A stretch of DNA of 64,000 nucleotides from assembly GCA_965115815.1 (NCBI GenBank), contig OZ220465.1, positions 3,658,001 through 3,722,000 of the forward strand. The letters are read 5' to 3'. The notes under the pieces are model-generated. The model was not told the origin of the DNA. It saw only the letters and a list, made by a program, of their open reading frames with translations, and searched no databases. This document shows positions 46,758 through 56,089 of this stretch, in pieces. The stretch's first letter is position 1; each line of letters starts with the position of its first letter. Position numbers and translations under genes: made by a program. The stretch is from VXPW01 sp965115815 (GTDB lineage Bacteria > Pseudomonadota > Alphaproteobacteria > TMED109).

Positions 46758-48557
46758 CCCGGATTGCTCACCAACCCCTTGTCATGGGGATGGGATCGGT
46801 GCTATAGTCGGAATTCGTACAACCATTTCCTTGCTTGCAAGGAGCCCATCCCCATGACGACACAGTGTACTTCACGGCCCTTGGAATTTGCACGCCTCGG
46901 ACGGCGGCGGATCGTGGCCGGATTCGACGGGGGCCGCATGACCTCCGACGGCGGTGCGCTGCTGTTGCGGGAAGCCGACCGGCTGTTCAAGGTCACGGAG
47001 CGTGTGGCGGACGCCTTTGTCGACCCTCGTGCCCCCGGCCGCATCGAGCACGATGTGCAGGCCTTGGTGGCGCAGCGCAGGTTCGCCTTGGCCTTGGGGT
47101 ACGAGGATCTCAACGATCATGACCGTCTGCGTGACGACCCCGCCTTGGCCTTGGCTTGCGGGGTCGACGATGTGGAGGGAGAGAGACGCGTTCGCGAGCG
47201 GGACCGTGGTCACGCGTTGGCGGCCTCAAGCACGCTGAACCGCTTGGAGCTCCGCCCGCCGGACGAGGCGAGCCCGCACCGGTACAAGAAGGTCGTGGCC
47301 GACCACGAGGCCCTGGATCGTCTTCTTGTGGACCGGTTCCTGGAGAGCCATGCGGAACCTCCCGGGGAGATCGTCCTGGATCTCGATGCCCCCGACGACC
47401 CGGTCCATGGCGACCAAGAGGGCAAATCCTTCCACGGCCAGTACCGTCACTACGGCTTCCTGCCGCTCTTCCTCGTCTGCGGCGAGCACACCCTGTGCTG
47501 TCGGTTGCGGACGGCCGCCCGCGGCGCGGCGGAGGGCTCACTGAAGGAGCTGTCCCGGATCGTCGAGCAGATCCGCCACGCGTGGCCCCGGACCCGGATC
47601 GTGGTGCGGGGCGATGCCGACTTCGGCAAGAACGACCTCATGGTCGGGTGCGAGGACCATGAGATCGACGATGTCTTTGGGTATGGGCAAAACCCCCGCT
47701 TGAACCACAAGATCGCAAAGGCACTCGACCCGTCGAGGCGGCGTTGCCTAGGGTCCGGCAAGCCCTCCCGACGGTATCGGAATCTGCAGTATCGCACACG
47801 CAGATCCTGGCCCCGCAAGCGGCGGGTGGTGGCCCAGGCGGAATGGCGGCCCGGACTGCGCGGCAAGAACGCCCGTTATGGGGTGACGAACATCTCCAGA
47901 AAGAAGGTCGGCGCCCGGGAACTCTACGAACCATGGTACTGCGCCCGGGGCGACATGGAGAACCGGATCAAGGACCCGCAGTTGTGGCGGTTCTCCGACC
48001 GCACGTCCGCCCCTATTCTGCGGGCCAACCAGCTGCGCATGTACTTCTCGGCCTTCGCCGGCATCCTCATCGACCTCCTGCGCCGTGTCGGCCTGCGCGG
48101 TACCCAGTGTGCCCGCTGGCGCGTCGACACTCTGCGATCCCGGTTGCTCAAGCTTGCCGGCAGGGTCACGAAGACAGTGCGCAGGTTTTGCCTCTCCTTT
48201 GCCTCGATCTTCCCCTTGCAGGAGGTGTTCGCCCACGCCCTCGTCCACCTGCGTGCCGCGGCCCAAGCGCCGCCGGGACCGCAGCTACTGCATCCCATCA
48301 CCGTCGGATCCCAACGTCTCCCGCAGACGTCCGTAGCAGCATCTCCCGCAGATGTCCGTAGCCGTGGGCCCGGCGCCGGTCCGGGCACCGGCACGAACGG
48401 CAAGAAACGACCTTCGAACCGGTCCAACTGCCAAGAGGAGCCGAACCTCGATCCGAAATGCGGCATGAAATCCGTCAGCAGCGCGCTCAGGGAGACCCTT
48501 GCCTGCGCCCGAGGCTGAACATCAAGCGATCATTCCCCTTGGTGACGGAACCGGGCT
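46757..48557 (+). mobile_element. IS1380-family element
   Basis: Short inverted ends AGCCCGG-(5)-TCACCAA are present at both sides (46756 and 48557). It is inserted in the TA of the 34-bp repeat. One transposase gene. Confidence 0.7.
46854..48518 (+). CDS. IS1380-family transposase
   Basis: A 554-residue DDE transposase. Family landmarks: FDGGRMTSDGGALLLREADR, DLDAPDDPVHGDQEGKSFHG (first Asp), RTRIVVRGDADFGKNDLMVG (second Asp), YCARGDMENRIKDPQLWRFS (Glu), DRTSAPILRANQLRMYFSAF and a C-terminal YxLL-like segment. The ATG at 46854 follows the element end; a longer frame from 46764 would start within the repeat. Near the C-terminus a 25-bp segment (CTCCCGCAGACGTCCGTAGC) is imperfectly repeated in tandem at 48318-48365. 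Confidence 0.88.
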   Translation: MTTQCTSRPLEFARLGRRRIVAGFDGGRMTSDGGALLLREADRLFKVTERVADAFVDPRAPGRIEHDVQALVAQRRFALALGYEDLNDHDRLRDDPALALACGVDDVEGERRVRERDRGHALAASSTLNRLELRPPDEASPHRYKKVVADHEALDRLLVDRFLESHAEPPGEIVLDLDAPDDPVHGDQEGKSFHGQYRHYGFLPLFLVCGEHTLCCRLRTAARGAAEGSLKELSRIVEQIRHAWPRTRIVVRGDADFGKNDLMVGCEDHEIDDVFGYGQNPRLNHKIAKALDPSRRRCLGSGKPSRRYRNLQYRTRRSWPRKRRVVAQAEWRPGLRGKNARYGVTNISRKKVGARELYEPWYCARGDMENRIKDPQLWRFSDRTSAPILRANQLRMYFSAFAGILIDLLRRVGLRGTQCARWRVDTLRSRLLKLAGRVTKTVRRFCLSFASIFPLQEVFAHALVHLRAAAQAPPGPQLLHPITVGSQRLPQTSVAASPADVRSRGPGAGPGTGTNGKKRPSNRSNCQEEPNLDPKCGMKSVSSALRETLACARG

Positions 48558-48566
48558 AGGCACGGG

Positions 48567-49445
48567 ATGAACATATACTATATCAATCTTGATCGTTCCA
48601 TGGATCGTCGGCGACACATGGAAGCGCAGTTTGCCTGGCTGGGGCTGACCTGCCGGAGAATCTCCGCCGTGGACGGTGCGGTACTCGGTGCGGACCGGAT
48701 CGCTCGGGCCGGCTATCGACAGGAGGCCGGACGAAGGGAGATGAGCCGGGGCGAAATCGCCTGTTTCCTGAGCCACCGAAACGTATGGGACCGGATCGGC
48801 GCCGGCGCCGAGGACTATGGCGTGGTCATGGAAGACGATCTCTTGATGTCGCGGCGCGCGAAGGCGTTCCTGACCACCAGCTCCTGGGTTCCCGACGACA
48901 CCGACCTCCTGAAACTGGAAACCACGCACCTGCGAATCCGGGTGGGAACCGCGAAGACCGGCAGCCGGATCGTCCTCCACGATGCCGGCGGGGAACTGCG
49001 GGTGGCGGCCCGCCGGCTCTATCCGACCAGTTCCGGGGCCGGCTGCTACCTGCTGCACCGGACGTATGCACGCTGGCTGGCCGAACGGTACGCCACCTTT
49101 TCGTGGCCGGTGGACTACGCCCTCATCGGACCGACGCCGTTCGGGCATGAACCGGCCCACATCCGGCAGTTGATTCCCGCCCTCGCGATGCAGCACATCG
49201 TGCACGCACCACACCGGGTTCGGGAAGGAACCGGCGCACGGTTCGAAGCCAGCATCATTGAAGCGGGACGACACTCCGCCGTGCAGGCCTGTTCGCGGAC
49301 GCGTTCGCCGACGGCAGCGGTCTGGAACCTCGGACGGGCCGCCACGGCATCCTACTGGACCCGCAAGGGGCGGCTGCTGCGGACCCGGATGCTGGAGTCG
49401 AGGCGGACCGTGGTTCCGTTCCTGGAGGAACCGCTGATGACGTAA
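48567..49445 (+). CDS. family 25 glycosyltransferase (LPS type)
   Basis: A 292-residue protein matching GT25 (LgtB/LpsA-type) enzymes that add hexoses to lipooligosaccharide cores or, in relatives, to proteins. It starts MNIYYINLDRSMDRRRHMEA; further landmarks are GEIACFLSHRNVWDRI, YGVVMEDDLLMS (the acidic EDD nucleotide-sugar site, about 90), SSGAGCYLLHRTYARWLAER and PVDYALIG. Donor and acceptor are not predictable. The ATG lies only 10 bp from the IS1380 end, so its native promoter may have been displaced. It converges on the split TbpB-like gene. Confidence 0.85.
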   Translation: MNIYYINLDRSMDRRRHMEAQFAWLGLTCRRISAVDGAVLGADRIARAGYRQEAGRREMSRGEIACFLSHRNVWDRIGAGAEDYGVVMEDDLLMSRRAKAFLTTSSWVPDDTDLLKLETTHLRIRVGTAKTGSRIVLHDAGGELRVAARRLYPTSSGAGCYLLHRTYARWLAERYATFSWPVDYALIGPTPFGHEPAHIRQLIPALAMQHIVHAPHRVREGTGARFEASIIEAGRHSAVQACSRTRSPTAAVWNLGRAATASYWTRKGRLLRTRMLESRRTVVPFLEEPLMT

Positions 49446-49448
49446 CCG

Positions 49449-49479
49449 TGCGGTACGGCGCGGCGAGCCGCGCACCGCA
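49449..49479. terminator. strong hairpin between convergent genes
   Basis: TGCGGT-ACG-GCGCGGC, loop GA, GCCGCGC-ACCGCA: thirteen pairs with a 3-nt bulge, starting four bases after the GT25 stop. There is no clear T-tract on either strand. Confidence 0.5.
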
Positions 49480-49648
49480 AGCCCGGACCCGGCCGCATGG
49501 TGGCTACCCCGGGCGGGGTTCCGGCCGGCGCCGGCGCGCCCGCCGGCCCTCTCCCTCCGTCCGGAAGAAGGCCCGGGCGCGGCGGGCGCTACTCCGCCGT
49601 CTTCGGCCTCGTGGCGTAGGCGCCGGCGGCGGCCCCGTTCGCGAAATA

Positions 49649-49841
49649 GTGCCTGCACGGAAAATCCCTAAGAGTATGATTACATGAATGAAAAGCCCAT
49701 ATTGACAGGGCGAAGATTCATCGAATCCAACCTGATTTCAGCGGAATATGTCGTCATATGCCATCAAAGAAGGAATCTTCGGTTCCCCAGATTCCAAATA
49801 TGGTTGCATATACAATGTGTTGTGATTTTCCGTGCAGACAC
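49649..49841 (+). mobile_element. MITE family A, copy 1, GAAATA duplication
   Basis: 193 bp, noticeably lower GC than the host sequence. Ends GTGCCTGCACGGAAAATC and GATTTTCCGTGCAGACAC; GAAATA at 49643-49648 and 49842-49847. It sits inside the codons for the last part of the TbpB-like barrel. Confidence 0.9.
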
Positions 49842-50202
49842 GAAATAGGCGTTGAAGGCGCCGGTGATGCCCTCCGGGCGCTTCTCCCGCTGGCCGTAGG
49901 CCAGCGCCGACCAGCGGCCGGTCTCGCCGCCGGAACCCTGGGCGATGGAGTTGGGGCTCGCATCGTCGAGGGCAAAGGTCAGGTCGGCATCGGTCACCTT
50001 CTGGAGCCCCACGCTCCACTTCGGATCCACGGCGTCCCCCTCGAAGTTGTCGATCGTCCCGGCCAGGCTGGCGCTCGCGCCGAACACGGCCTTGAGCGTC
50101 ACGTCCGCCGTGAACTCTCCGAACTTGATGTCCTCGCCCGCCCCGGTGCCCGTAGTGAACGACTTCAGCACCGACAGGCCGACCGCGTTGCCCTCGTAGG
50201 TA

Positions 50203-50395
50203 GTGTCTGCCCGGAAAATCCCTAAGAGTCGGATTACATGAATGAAAGCTCCATATTGACAGGGCGAAGATTCATCGAATCCAGCCTGATTTCAGCGGAA
50301 TATGCCGTCATATGCCCTCAAAGAAGGAATCTTCGGTTCTCCAGATTCCAAATATGGTTGCATATACAATGTGTTGTGATTTTCCGTGCAGACAC
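50203..50395 (+). mobile_element. MITE family A, copy 2
   Basis: 193 bp and near-identical to copy 1 in the same orientation. The left flank is TAGGTA; the matching right flank is found after the whole insert stack, at 54209-54214. An IS630 starts at its right end. Confidence 0.85.
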
Positions 50396-51773
50396 TAGTA
50401 GTACGGAAACGTTGAACTGACGATAGTATTCTGGCAGGATTTCCGTGTCGGTGCGTGTCGGCACGCGTGAGCGCCCGATCGGTACGGCGCTCTCTGGTTC
50501 ATCCCCACAGACCCGATGCCGAACGTGCAGGCGCTCACACTCTCTTGGGGATCGGACGGATCCGGTTTCCGGGAACCGAGCCTGCCTGCAGGGGTTCGGT
50601 GCGGGGATCGGAGTGGATCATGGCCAATCCTCAGGGCAGGAAGCTCTATCGAGTGCGCCTTTCGGCGTCGGAGCGCCGGGAACTCCAGGCGATCGTCGAC
50701 GGTACCGGAGCCGCCTGGCGTCGTCGTCGGGCGCAGATTCTGCTGATGGCAGACGAGGGGCGCGACGGCGGCAAACTCCGGGATGTGGACCTCGCGCGCG
50801 GCCTGGGCATCGGCGCTTCGACGGTCGAACGCCTGCGCAAGCGTTGTGTTCTGGAGGGTTTGGAGGCCTCTCTCCGCCGCCGGGAGCAGGAGAACCGCCG
50901 ACCGAAACTCCTGGACGGGGCGAAGGAGGCGAAGCGGGTGGCTCTGGCCTGTTCTTCCCCGCCCGAAGGTTGTGTCCGCTGGACACTGAAGCTGCTGGCC
51001 GGTCGTCGGATGGAGATGGAGATCGTCGAGAGCATCTCGAAAGAAACGGTACGGAGGACTCTAAAAAAGGAGATCAAGCCTTGGTTGAAGCAGTACTGGT
51101 GCATGCCCCCGAGCCGCAACGCGCCGTTCGTGGCGGCGATGGAGGAGGTGCTGGACACGTATCAGCGGGATTTTGCCGAAGACGAGGTTCTGGTTTGCAT
51201 GGATGAGACCCGTCGGCAGCAGACGAAGGAAACCCGCCTTCCCCGCCCCGTGCGGCCCGGGCAGCCGGAAATCGTCGACTACGAATACGAGCGAAACGGT
51301 ACGGCCAATCTCTTCCTGGCGTTCGCGCCCAATGAAAACTGGCGTACGGTGAAAGTCACCGATCGCCGCACGGCGCGGGACTGGGCGCAGTTCATCCGGG
51401 AACTCGCGGACGATCCTATCCCCGGAAAGAAGATTGTACTGGTCATGGACCACCGGAACACGCACAGCCCCGCATCGTTGTATGAGGCCTTTGCACCCCG
51501 GGAGGCCATGCGGGTGCGAAAGCGGTTCGAGTTTCGGTACCCGCCGAAGCACGGAAGCTGGCTCAACATGGCCGAGATCGAAATCGGCGCGTTGTCGCGA
51601 CAGTGTCTTCGACGACGCATTCTTGATCGCGCCACCCTGCTGCGGGAGACCGCGGCGTGGGTCAAGCGCCGCAACGCGGCCGGCGGCACCGTCGATTGGC
51701 GGTTCACGACGGCAGACGCCCGGGTGAAACTGAAGTCCCTATACCCAGCAATCCAATGATTCCGTACTACTAG
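50395..51773 (+). mobile_element. IS630-family element, copy C
   Basis: 1.38 kb between CTAGTAGTACGGAAAC and TTCCGTACTACTAG. It lies between two inverted copies of MITE A. Confidence 0.9.
50620..51759 (+). CDS. IS630 transposase, single continuous frame
   Basis: 379 residues in one frame. The run at the frame junction is CTAAAAAAGGAG with six A residues, which fuses SKETVRRTLKK directly to EIKPWLKQYWCMPPSRNAP. The helix-turn-helix and DDE segments match copies A and B (VCMDETRRQQ, VMDHRNTHSP, MAEIEIG). It may make transposase constitutively where copies A and B need slippage. Confidence 0.85.
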   Translation: MANPQGRKLYRVRLSASERRELQAIVDGTGAAWRRRRAQILLMADEGRDGGKLRDVDLARGLGIGASTVERLRKRCVLEGLEASLRRREQENRRPKLLDGAKEAKRVALACSSPPEGCVRWTLKLLAGRRMEMEIVESISKETVRRTLKKEIKPWLKQYWCMPPSRNAPFVAAMEEVLDTYQRDFAEDEVLVCMDETRRQQTKETRLPRPVRPGQPEIVDYEYERNGTANLFLAFAPNENWRTVKVTDRRTARDWAQFIRELADDPIPGKKIVLVMDHRNTHSPASLYEAFAPREAMRVRKRFEFRYPPKHGSWLNMAEIEIGALSRQCLRRRILDRATLLRETAAWVKRRNAAGGTVDWRFTTADARVKLKSLYPAIQ

Positions 51774-51776
51774 ATA

Positions 51777-52142
51777 GTGTCTGCACGGAAAATCACAAAA
51801 TATTGTATATGCAATCATATTTGGAATCTGGAGAACCGAAGATTCCTTCTTTGGGAGTATCTACTCACCCCCCTACTGATGACGAATCGTTTTTCCTGAC
51901 GGGTGCGGATCCGGCATTGTCCCTTGCCCCTTTCACTCGCTCGCGGCCGATGACCGGAAGTGCGTGTTCCGGCTGACAAGAAACGGATCGATCTTCGTCA
52001 TCAGTAGGGGGTGAGTAGATACCTTTGGGAGCATATGACGACATATTCCGCTGAAATCAGGCTGGATTCGATGAATCTTCGCCCTGTCAATATTGGACTT
52101 CCATTCATGCAATCAGACTCTTAGGGGTTTTCGGGCAGGCAC
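51777..52142 (-). mobile_element. MITE family A, copy 3, interrupted by MITE B
   Basis: Starts GTGTCTGCACGGAAAATCAC and ends TTTTCGGGCAGGCAC. In the middle a complete MITE B (51857-52022) is inserted. The orientation is opposite to copies 1 and 2. The right inverted repeat has two substitutions. Confidence 0.85.
51857..52022 (+). mobile_element. MITE family B, copy 4, 8-bp target duplication
   Basis: 166 bp; CTTTGGGA on both sides (51849-51856 and 52023-52030). Inserted within MITE A copy 3, so family B moved after family A here. Confidence 0.92.
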
Positions 52143-52392
52143 TAGTAGTACGGAAACGTTGAACTGACGACAGTATTCTGGCAAGCTTTCCGTGTCGGTC
52201 TGTGTCGGCCCCGTGTCGGTCTGTGTCGGCACCCACTGGAACCGGGCTGTTCGCTGAGATTCTCGCACCGCTTCTAAGGATCAGATAAAGAACACAATGG
52301 GATTATCAGGCCTCTATGGATCAGGTGTCAGGTCTGAGCATCGGGGCCAGCTCATGCCTGCAGCCCCCAATCCAATGATTCCGTACTACTAG
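52142..52392 (+). mobile_element. 251-bp internally deleted IS630 derivative
   Basis: The left 90 bp follow the IS630 left end (CTAGTAGTACGGAAACGTTG and the TGTCGG-rich region); the last 25 bp are the IS630 right end (CCAATGATTCCGTACTACTAG without its first base). The middle has no transposase. It is a non-autonomous IS630 that could be moved by the intact copies. Confidence 0.8.
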
Positions 52393-52394
52393 GT

Positions 52395-54209
52395 AGTGCC
52401 CGCACCGGAAAAGTACAATGGTTTGACTCTGAAAGTGGAATCGTGATATAGAGGGGACGAAGAATCCCGCTTTGATGCGGGAATCGGCCGATGCGGTCGA
52501 GAATCGGCCGGATTTTCGGGAATCTTCGCGAGAATTGCCATGCGAAACGTCATTCGCCTGCAGATGGAATTGGGTCAGGTTGCGATCGAGGAGATCGAGA
52601 TCGACGAGAGCTCGCGGGATGACATTCCGCCGCTGCTGCTTGGGCTTCGGCACGTGTATGCCGACCGGTCGGTTCGTGCCCGGTGGTTCGAGATCCTGGA
52701 GCAGGGGATCCTTCCCGAGGTGTCCCACACGAAAGGGCGTCCCGGCATGGAGCTGTGGAGGATCCTCGTGATGGGTCTCCTGAAGCAGGTCCTAGGGTGT
52801 GACTTCGATCGTCTGCACGAGCGGGTGAACCAACACCCTACCGTTCGGAAGTTTCTGGGACACTCCAACTTCTGGGACGAGACCCGGTACCGGTATCCCA
52901 CGGTGGTACCCAACGTGAGCCTGCTGACGCCGGACGTGCTGGGAGAGGTGTTGCAGCTGATCGCGGAGAGCGGCCATGCGCGGGTGCGGAAGCGGAAGCG
53001 GAAGAGCGGCCCGGGCGGTCGCCCGTCGGAGGAGCCCCTGCGGGGCCGCTGTGATTCGTTCGTGGTGAAGACGGATGTGCACTTCCCGACGGACGTTAAC
53101 CTGCTGTGGGATGCGATGCGTTGCCGGGTGCGCGAGACGGGCCGCTCAGCCCTGCGGGCGGGGGTGTCCGGAGGGCGGCAGTGGCGGCATCGGAGCCGGA
53201 GGCTGCAGCGGCTCTTTCCGAAGGTTCGGCGGACCCGGCGGGCCCGTCCGGGGCCGATCCAGGCGTACCTCGACGCCTGCGGGGAGGAGGTCCGACGGGC
53301 GGAAGCGACGGTTCCCGCGCTTCGGGAGCAAGGCGTCGGAGCCCCCAGGATTCTCCGGATCGAGTCGTACCTCAAGCCTGCCCGGAGGCAGCTCGACCCA
53401 GTGGACCGCCGCCGGCGGAAAGGCGAGAAGATCCCGCAGGAAGAGAAGGTGGTTTCGATCTTCGAGGAGCACACGCGCGGGTGTGGGAAGGGCACGGCCG
53501 GGGTTCCGGTGGAACTCGGAGTGCCGGGGGCCGTACTGGAGGATCAGCACGGCTTCCTCCTACACTCCCGGATCCTGTGGGAAGGTCCGGACGTGGATCC
53601 TGCCGTACCCAGGATCCGGGAAGCGCAGGCCCGCTTCCCCGACCTCCGCCTGTGCCGCTTCGATCGGGGGTTCCACAGCCCCTCCAACCGGATCGCACGG
53701 GACGAACGGCTGGATCACAACGTGCTTCCGAAGAAGGGAAAACTCGGTCCGGCCGACCGGAAACGGGCCGCCGACCCGACGTTCCGGGAGATGCGCCGGC
53801 AGCATCCGGCCGTGGAGTCCGCCATCCATCATCTCGAGCAGCGCGGCAGGGACCGGGTCCGGTCGTAGGGGGCGGAGGGTTTTGCGCGGATGGTGGCGCT
53901 CTCCATGGTGGCCTTCAATGTCCACCGCATCGGGTTGCTGCTGCAGAGACAGGCCCGGGCCCAAGCCCGACGACGACGAAGACGCGCCGCCTGACGGCGG
54001 CGCCCCTCCACCCCGTCCGCGAAGCCCGCCGGGAGCGGGAACGGAACCGCTCGCCCTGGCGTCCGGATTCTGGGTGGGAAGGGCCCGGATGCCGCTGCGA
54101 ATCGGCAGGAATCCCTTGGAAACGGAGCGACCGGAGGCCCCGGAGGGTGGGTCCAACCCGAAATTTCGCCGGAAGGGCCGCCAAAATGACCATTTTCGGT
54201 GCGGGCACT
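52395..54209 (+). mobile_element. ISNCY-type element, copy 2, AGGT duplication
   Basis: Same length (1815 bp) and ends as copy 1. AGGT precedes (52391-52394) and follows (54210-54213) it. The AG of the left duplication is the end of the IS630 derivative, so this element inserted last at that junction. Confidence 0.9.
52540..53994 (+). pseudogene. ISNCY-family transposase, decayed copy
   Basis: It aligns without gaps to the intact transposase at 45058-46512. A TAT-to-TAG change gives an amber stop at 53866-53868 after 442 residues. About 50 base differences are visible; roughly 28 are T-to-G or A-to-C, mostly TG to GG or CA to CC. Many replace Leu, Met or Trp in conserved helices with Arg or Gly (for example LHELVNQ to LHERVNQ). 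Confidence 0.88.
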
Positions 54210-55578
54210 AGGTACCCGTGCGGGCCCGCGTCGTCGACGCGCCGGTGACCGGGGCCGGGGTCGCATCTTGGTGGTAGTACGCAATGGGGTTCGGCCGGAC
54301 GATGTAGGCGAAGGTATGCACGCGGACCTCGTTGGAGGTGGACCGGGAACGGGTGTGTTCCCGGCTGCTGCTCAGCCAGTACCCGTACTTGGCGTAGGCG
54401 ATGGGCTCGTAGATCTGCCTGGCTTCCGACCACACGTACTCGTCGTTCGGTCGTTGGGTCGCAAACGCCGCAGTTGCCCCGCAGCGTGCCGACCGCTTCA
54501 TCCTCGTCCTGGGTCGTGCCGTCGGCGCCTTCGATCTGCCCGAACCGTGCAACGTGCCCTCGCACAACAGAACCCTCATCCTCCCCTTGTACGTCGCCGC
54601 CATGCCCCCAGCAGTCTGCCACAGATACTGGCCCGCAAGGGGGGTTCCGGGTGAACCCTGGCGGTTGCGGTCCAGGCTGCCGCACGCCGCGCAGTCCTCC
54701 ACCCCGTCCGTGGTGCCCGCGGGGAGGCCGTCCGCGGGGATGGAGTAGCGGGGATCCTTGGGGCCGGTCCGAAGCTTGTCTCCGACCACCTCCCGGAACG
54801 ACACGGAGCCTTCCGGAGCGTCGTCCTCCAACCGGAGTACCTCCGTGACCGTGTGGTCCCCCGCCAAGCCGCCAAGCGTGACCACGGGCGACGCGGTGAG
54901 GTACCCTTTCTGCTCGTGGGTCATGCGCACGGCATTGCCGACCGGCCGGTTCTCCCCCGCGGCGCCCCGCCGCGCGAGCGCCGCGTCGATCTGCTGGGCC
55001 GCGGGCATGCCGATCTGGGCCGCGGTGCCCATGCCGTCGGCGCCCTTGACCGTGCCGACCGCGTGTCGAAGCGTACCGACGCCCGTCGCGGTCTGGATCG
55101 CCTTGATGGCCGCGATGACCCGGTCCGCTTCCGCGATCGCGGCGGCGAGCTGCGCCTTCAGCTCCGCCAGGTCGGGCGTGTCGGCCGGCAGCTGGTTCGC
55201 CCGCGTCTGCGCCATTTGGGCCTTCGTCTTCTGGTCCTCGGCCGTCTTGAGCGCCGCCGCGACCGCCGCCGCCGCGTCGAGAATGGCCTGCGCCTTGGCC
55301 ACGGCCGTGGAGCTCTGGCCGTGTACGGAGATCGCGTCGAACCACAAATCCTCCGCCCGGCTCCCGATCCCGGCCCGCGACTTCTTCGCGGCCGCCTCCG
55401 CCGCCCGCACCGCGGCCAGGACCGCGGCGGCCTCCGTGGAGAGCGCCCGACCCGAGGGCCCCGCCGGCGGGTCGGGGTCGTTGCCGGGCTTCGCGGTTTT
55501 GGACGACCCGCCGCTGCCGGCGAGCGACCGGCCCGCAGCGACCCGCGCCGCCCCAGCCACATGTTGCATGGTTCGCAT

Positions 55579-56089
55579 CGAATCCCTCTCCTCAAAAGTC
55601 CGCCCGCGCCGATCGGTCGGGCCCGCCGCCTACAGCAGTCCCGAAGGGCTCCCCCCGGCTCCGTGGACGGCCGCACGGAACCGAAGCCGGGCGGTACGCC
55701 GGACCGCCCGATGCCCCTCGCGGCTCCCCAAGGGGCTCCCGCGAACCCGCACTGTACCCCCGAACCCCCGAACCCCCGGACCTGCAACCCTGCAACCGGA
55801 TCCCCGCCACCCCGGCACGGCGCCCCCAACCCCGCGCGGACCGAGAACGGCCAAGGTCGGTCGGGACCCGGGGAACTCGTTGGAAGCTGCAGGCAGAAGG
55901 GGCACGCGCCGGGGCAGAAAGGACGCCGAAGGTCGAGGACGCGCCGCTCCGGATCGGAGGCCTCCCCCTGCCCCTCGACGCACCGTTCCCGCCCCCTTCG
56001 CAGCGGCTCCGAATCCCGGCACCGGTTGGCAGGAGACGGGCGTGGATCCCGAGCCCGAAGGGCGCGGGCGGGCGTCCGAAGTTCCACCG
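55579..56089. other. GC-rich unassigned segment
   Basis: Upstream region of the TbpB-like gene. No intact gene; the left part of the ISAzo13 relic may extend into it. I see no clear promoter. Confidence 0.35.

Larger units (their letters stand above)
49589..55578 (-). pseudogene. TbpB-like surface protein gene split by nested mobile elements
   Basis: Three coding pieces join once the inserts are removed: 55578-54214 (N-terminal 455 residues), 50200-49842 and 49648-49589. A GAGGAG site precedes the ATG at 55578. The N-terminal half is an alanine-rich coiled coil (AQAILDAAAAVAAALKTAED). It is followed by a YLWQTAGGMAATYKG/LLCEGTLHG region, then YEPIAYAKYGYWLSSS. The C-terminal barrel reads TYEGNAVGLSVLKSFTTGTG, FGEFTADVTLKAVFG, ASLAGTIDNFEGDA and AQGSGGETGRW, ending GITGAFNAYF-ANGAAAGAYA. 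This design resembles TbpB-like/Slam-exported proteins. Each junction restores the frame exactly at a target duplication. Confidence 0.7.

Noticed and set aside
48318..48365. regulatory tandem repeat
   Set aside because: A 25-bp imperfect duplication lies within the IS1380 coding frame; more likely simple coding-sequence duplication.
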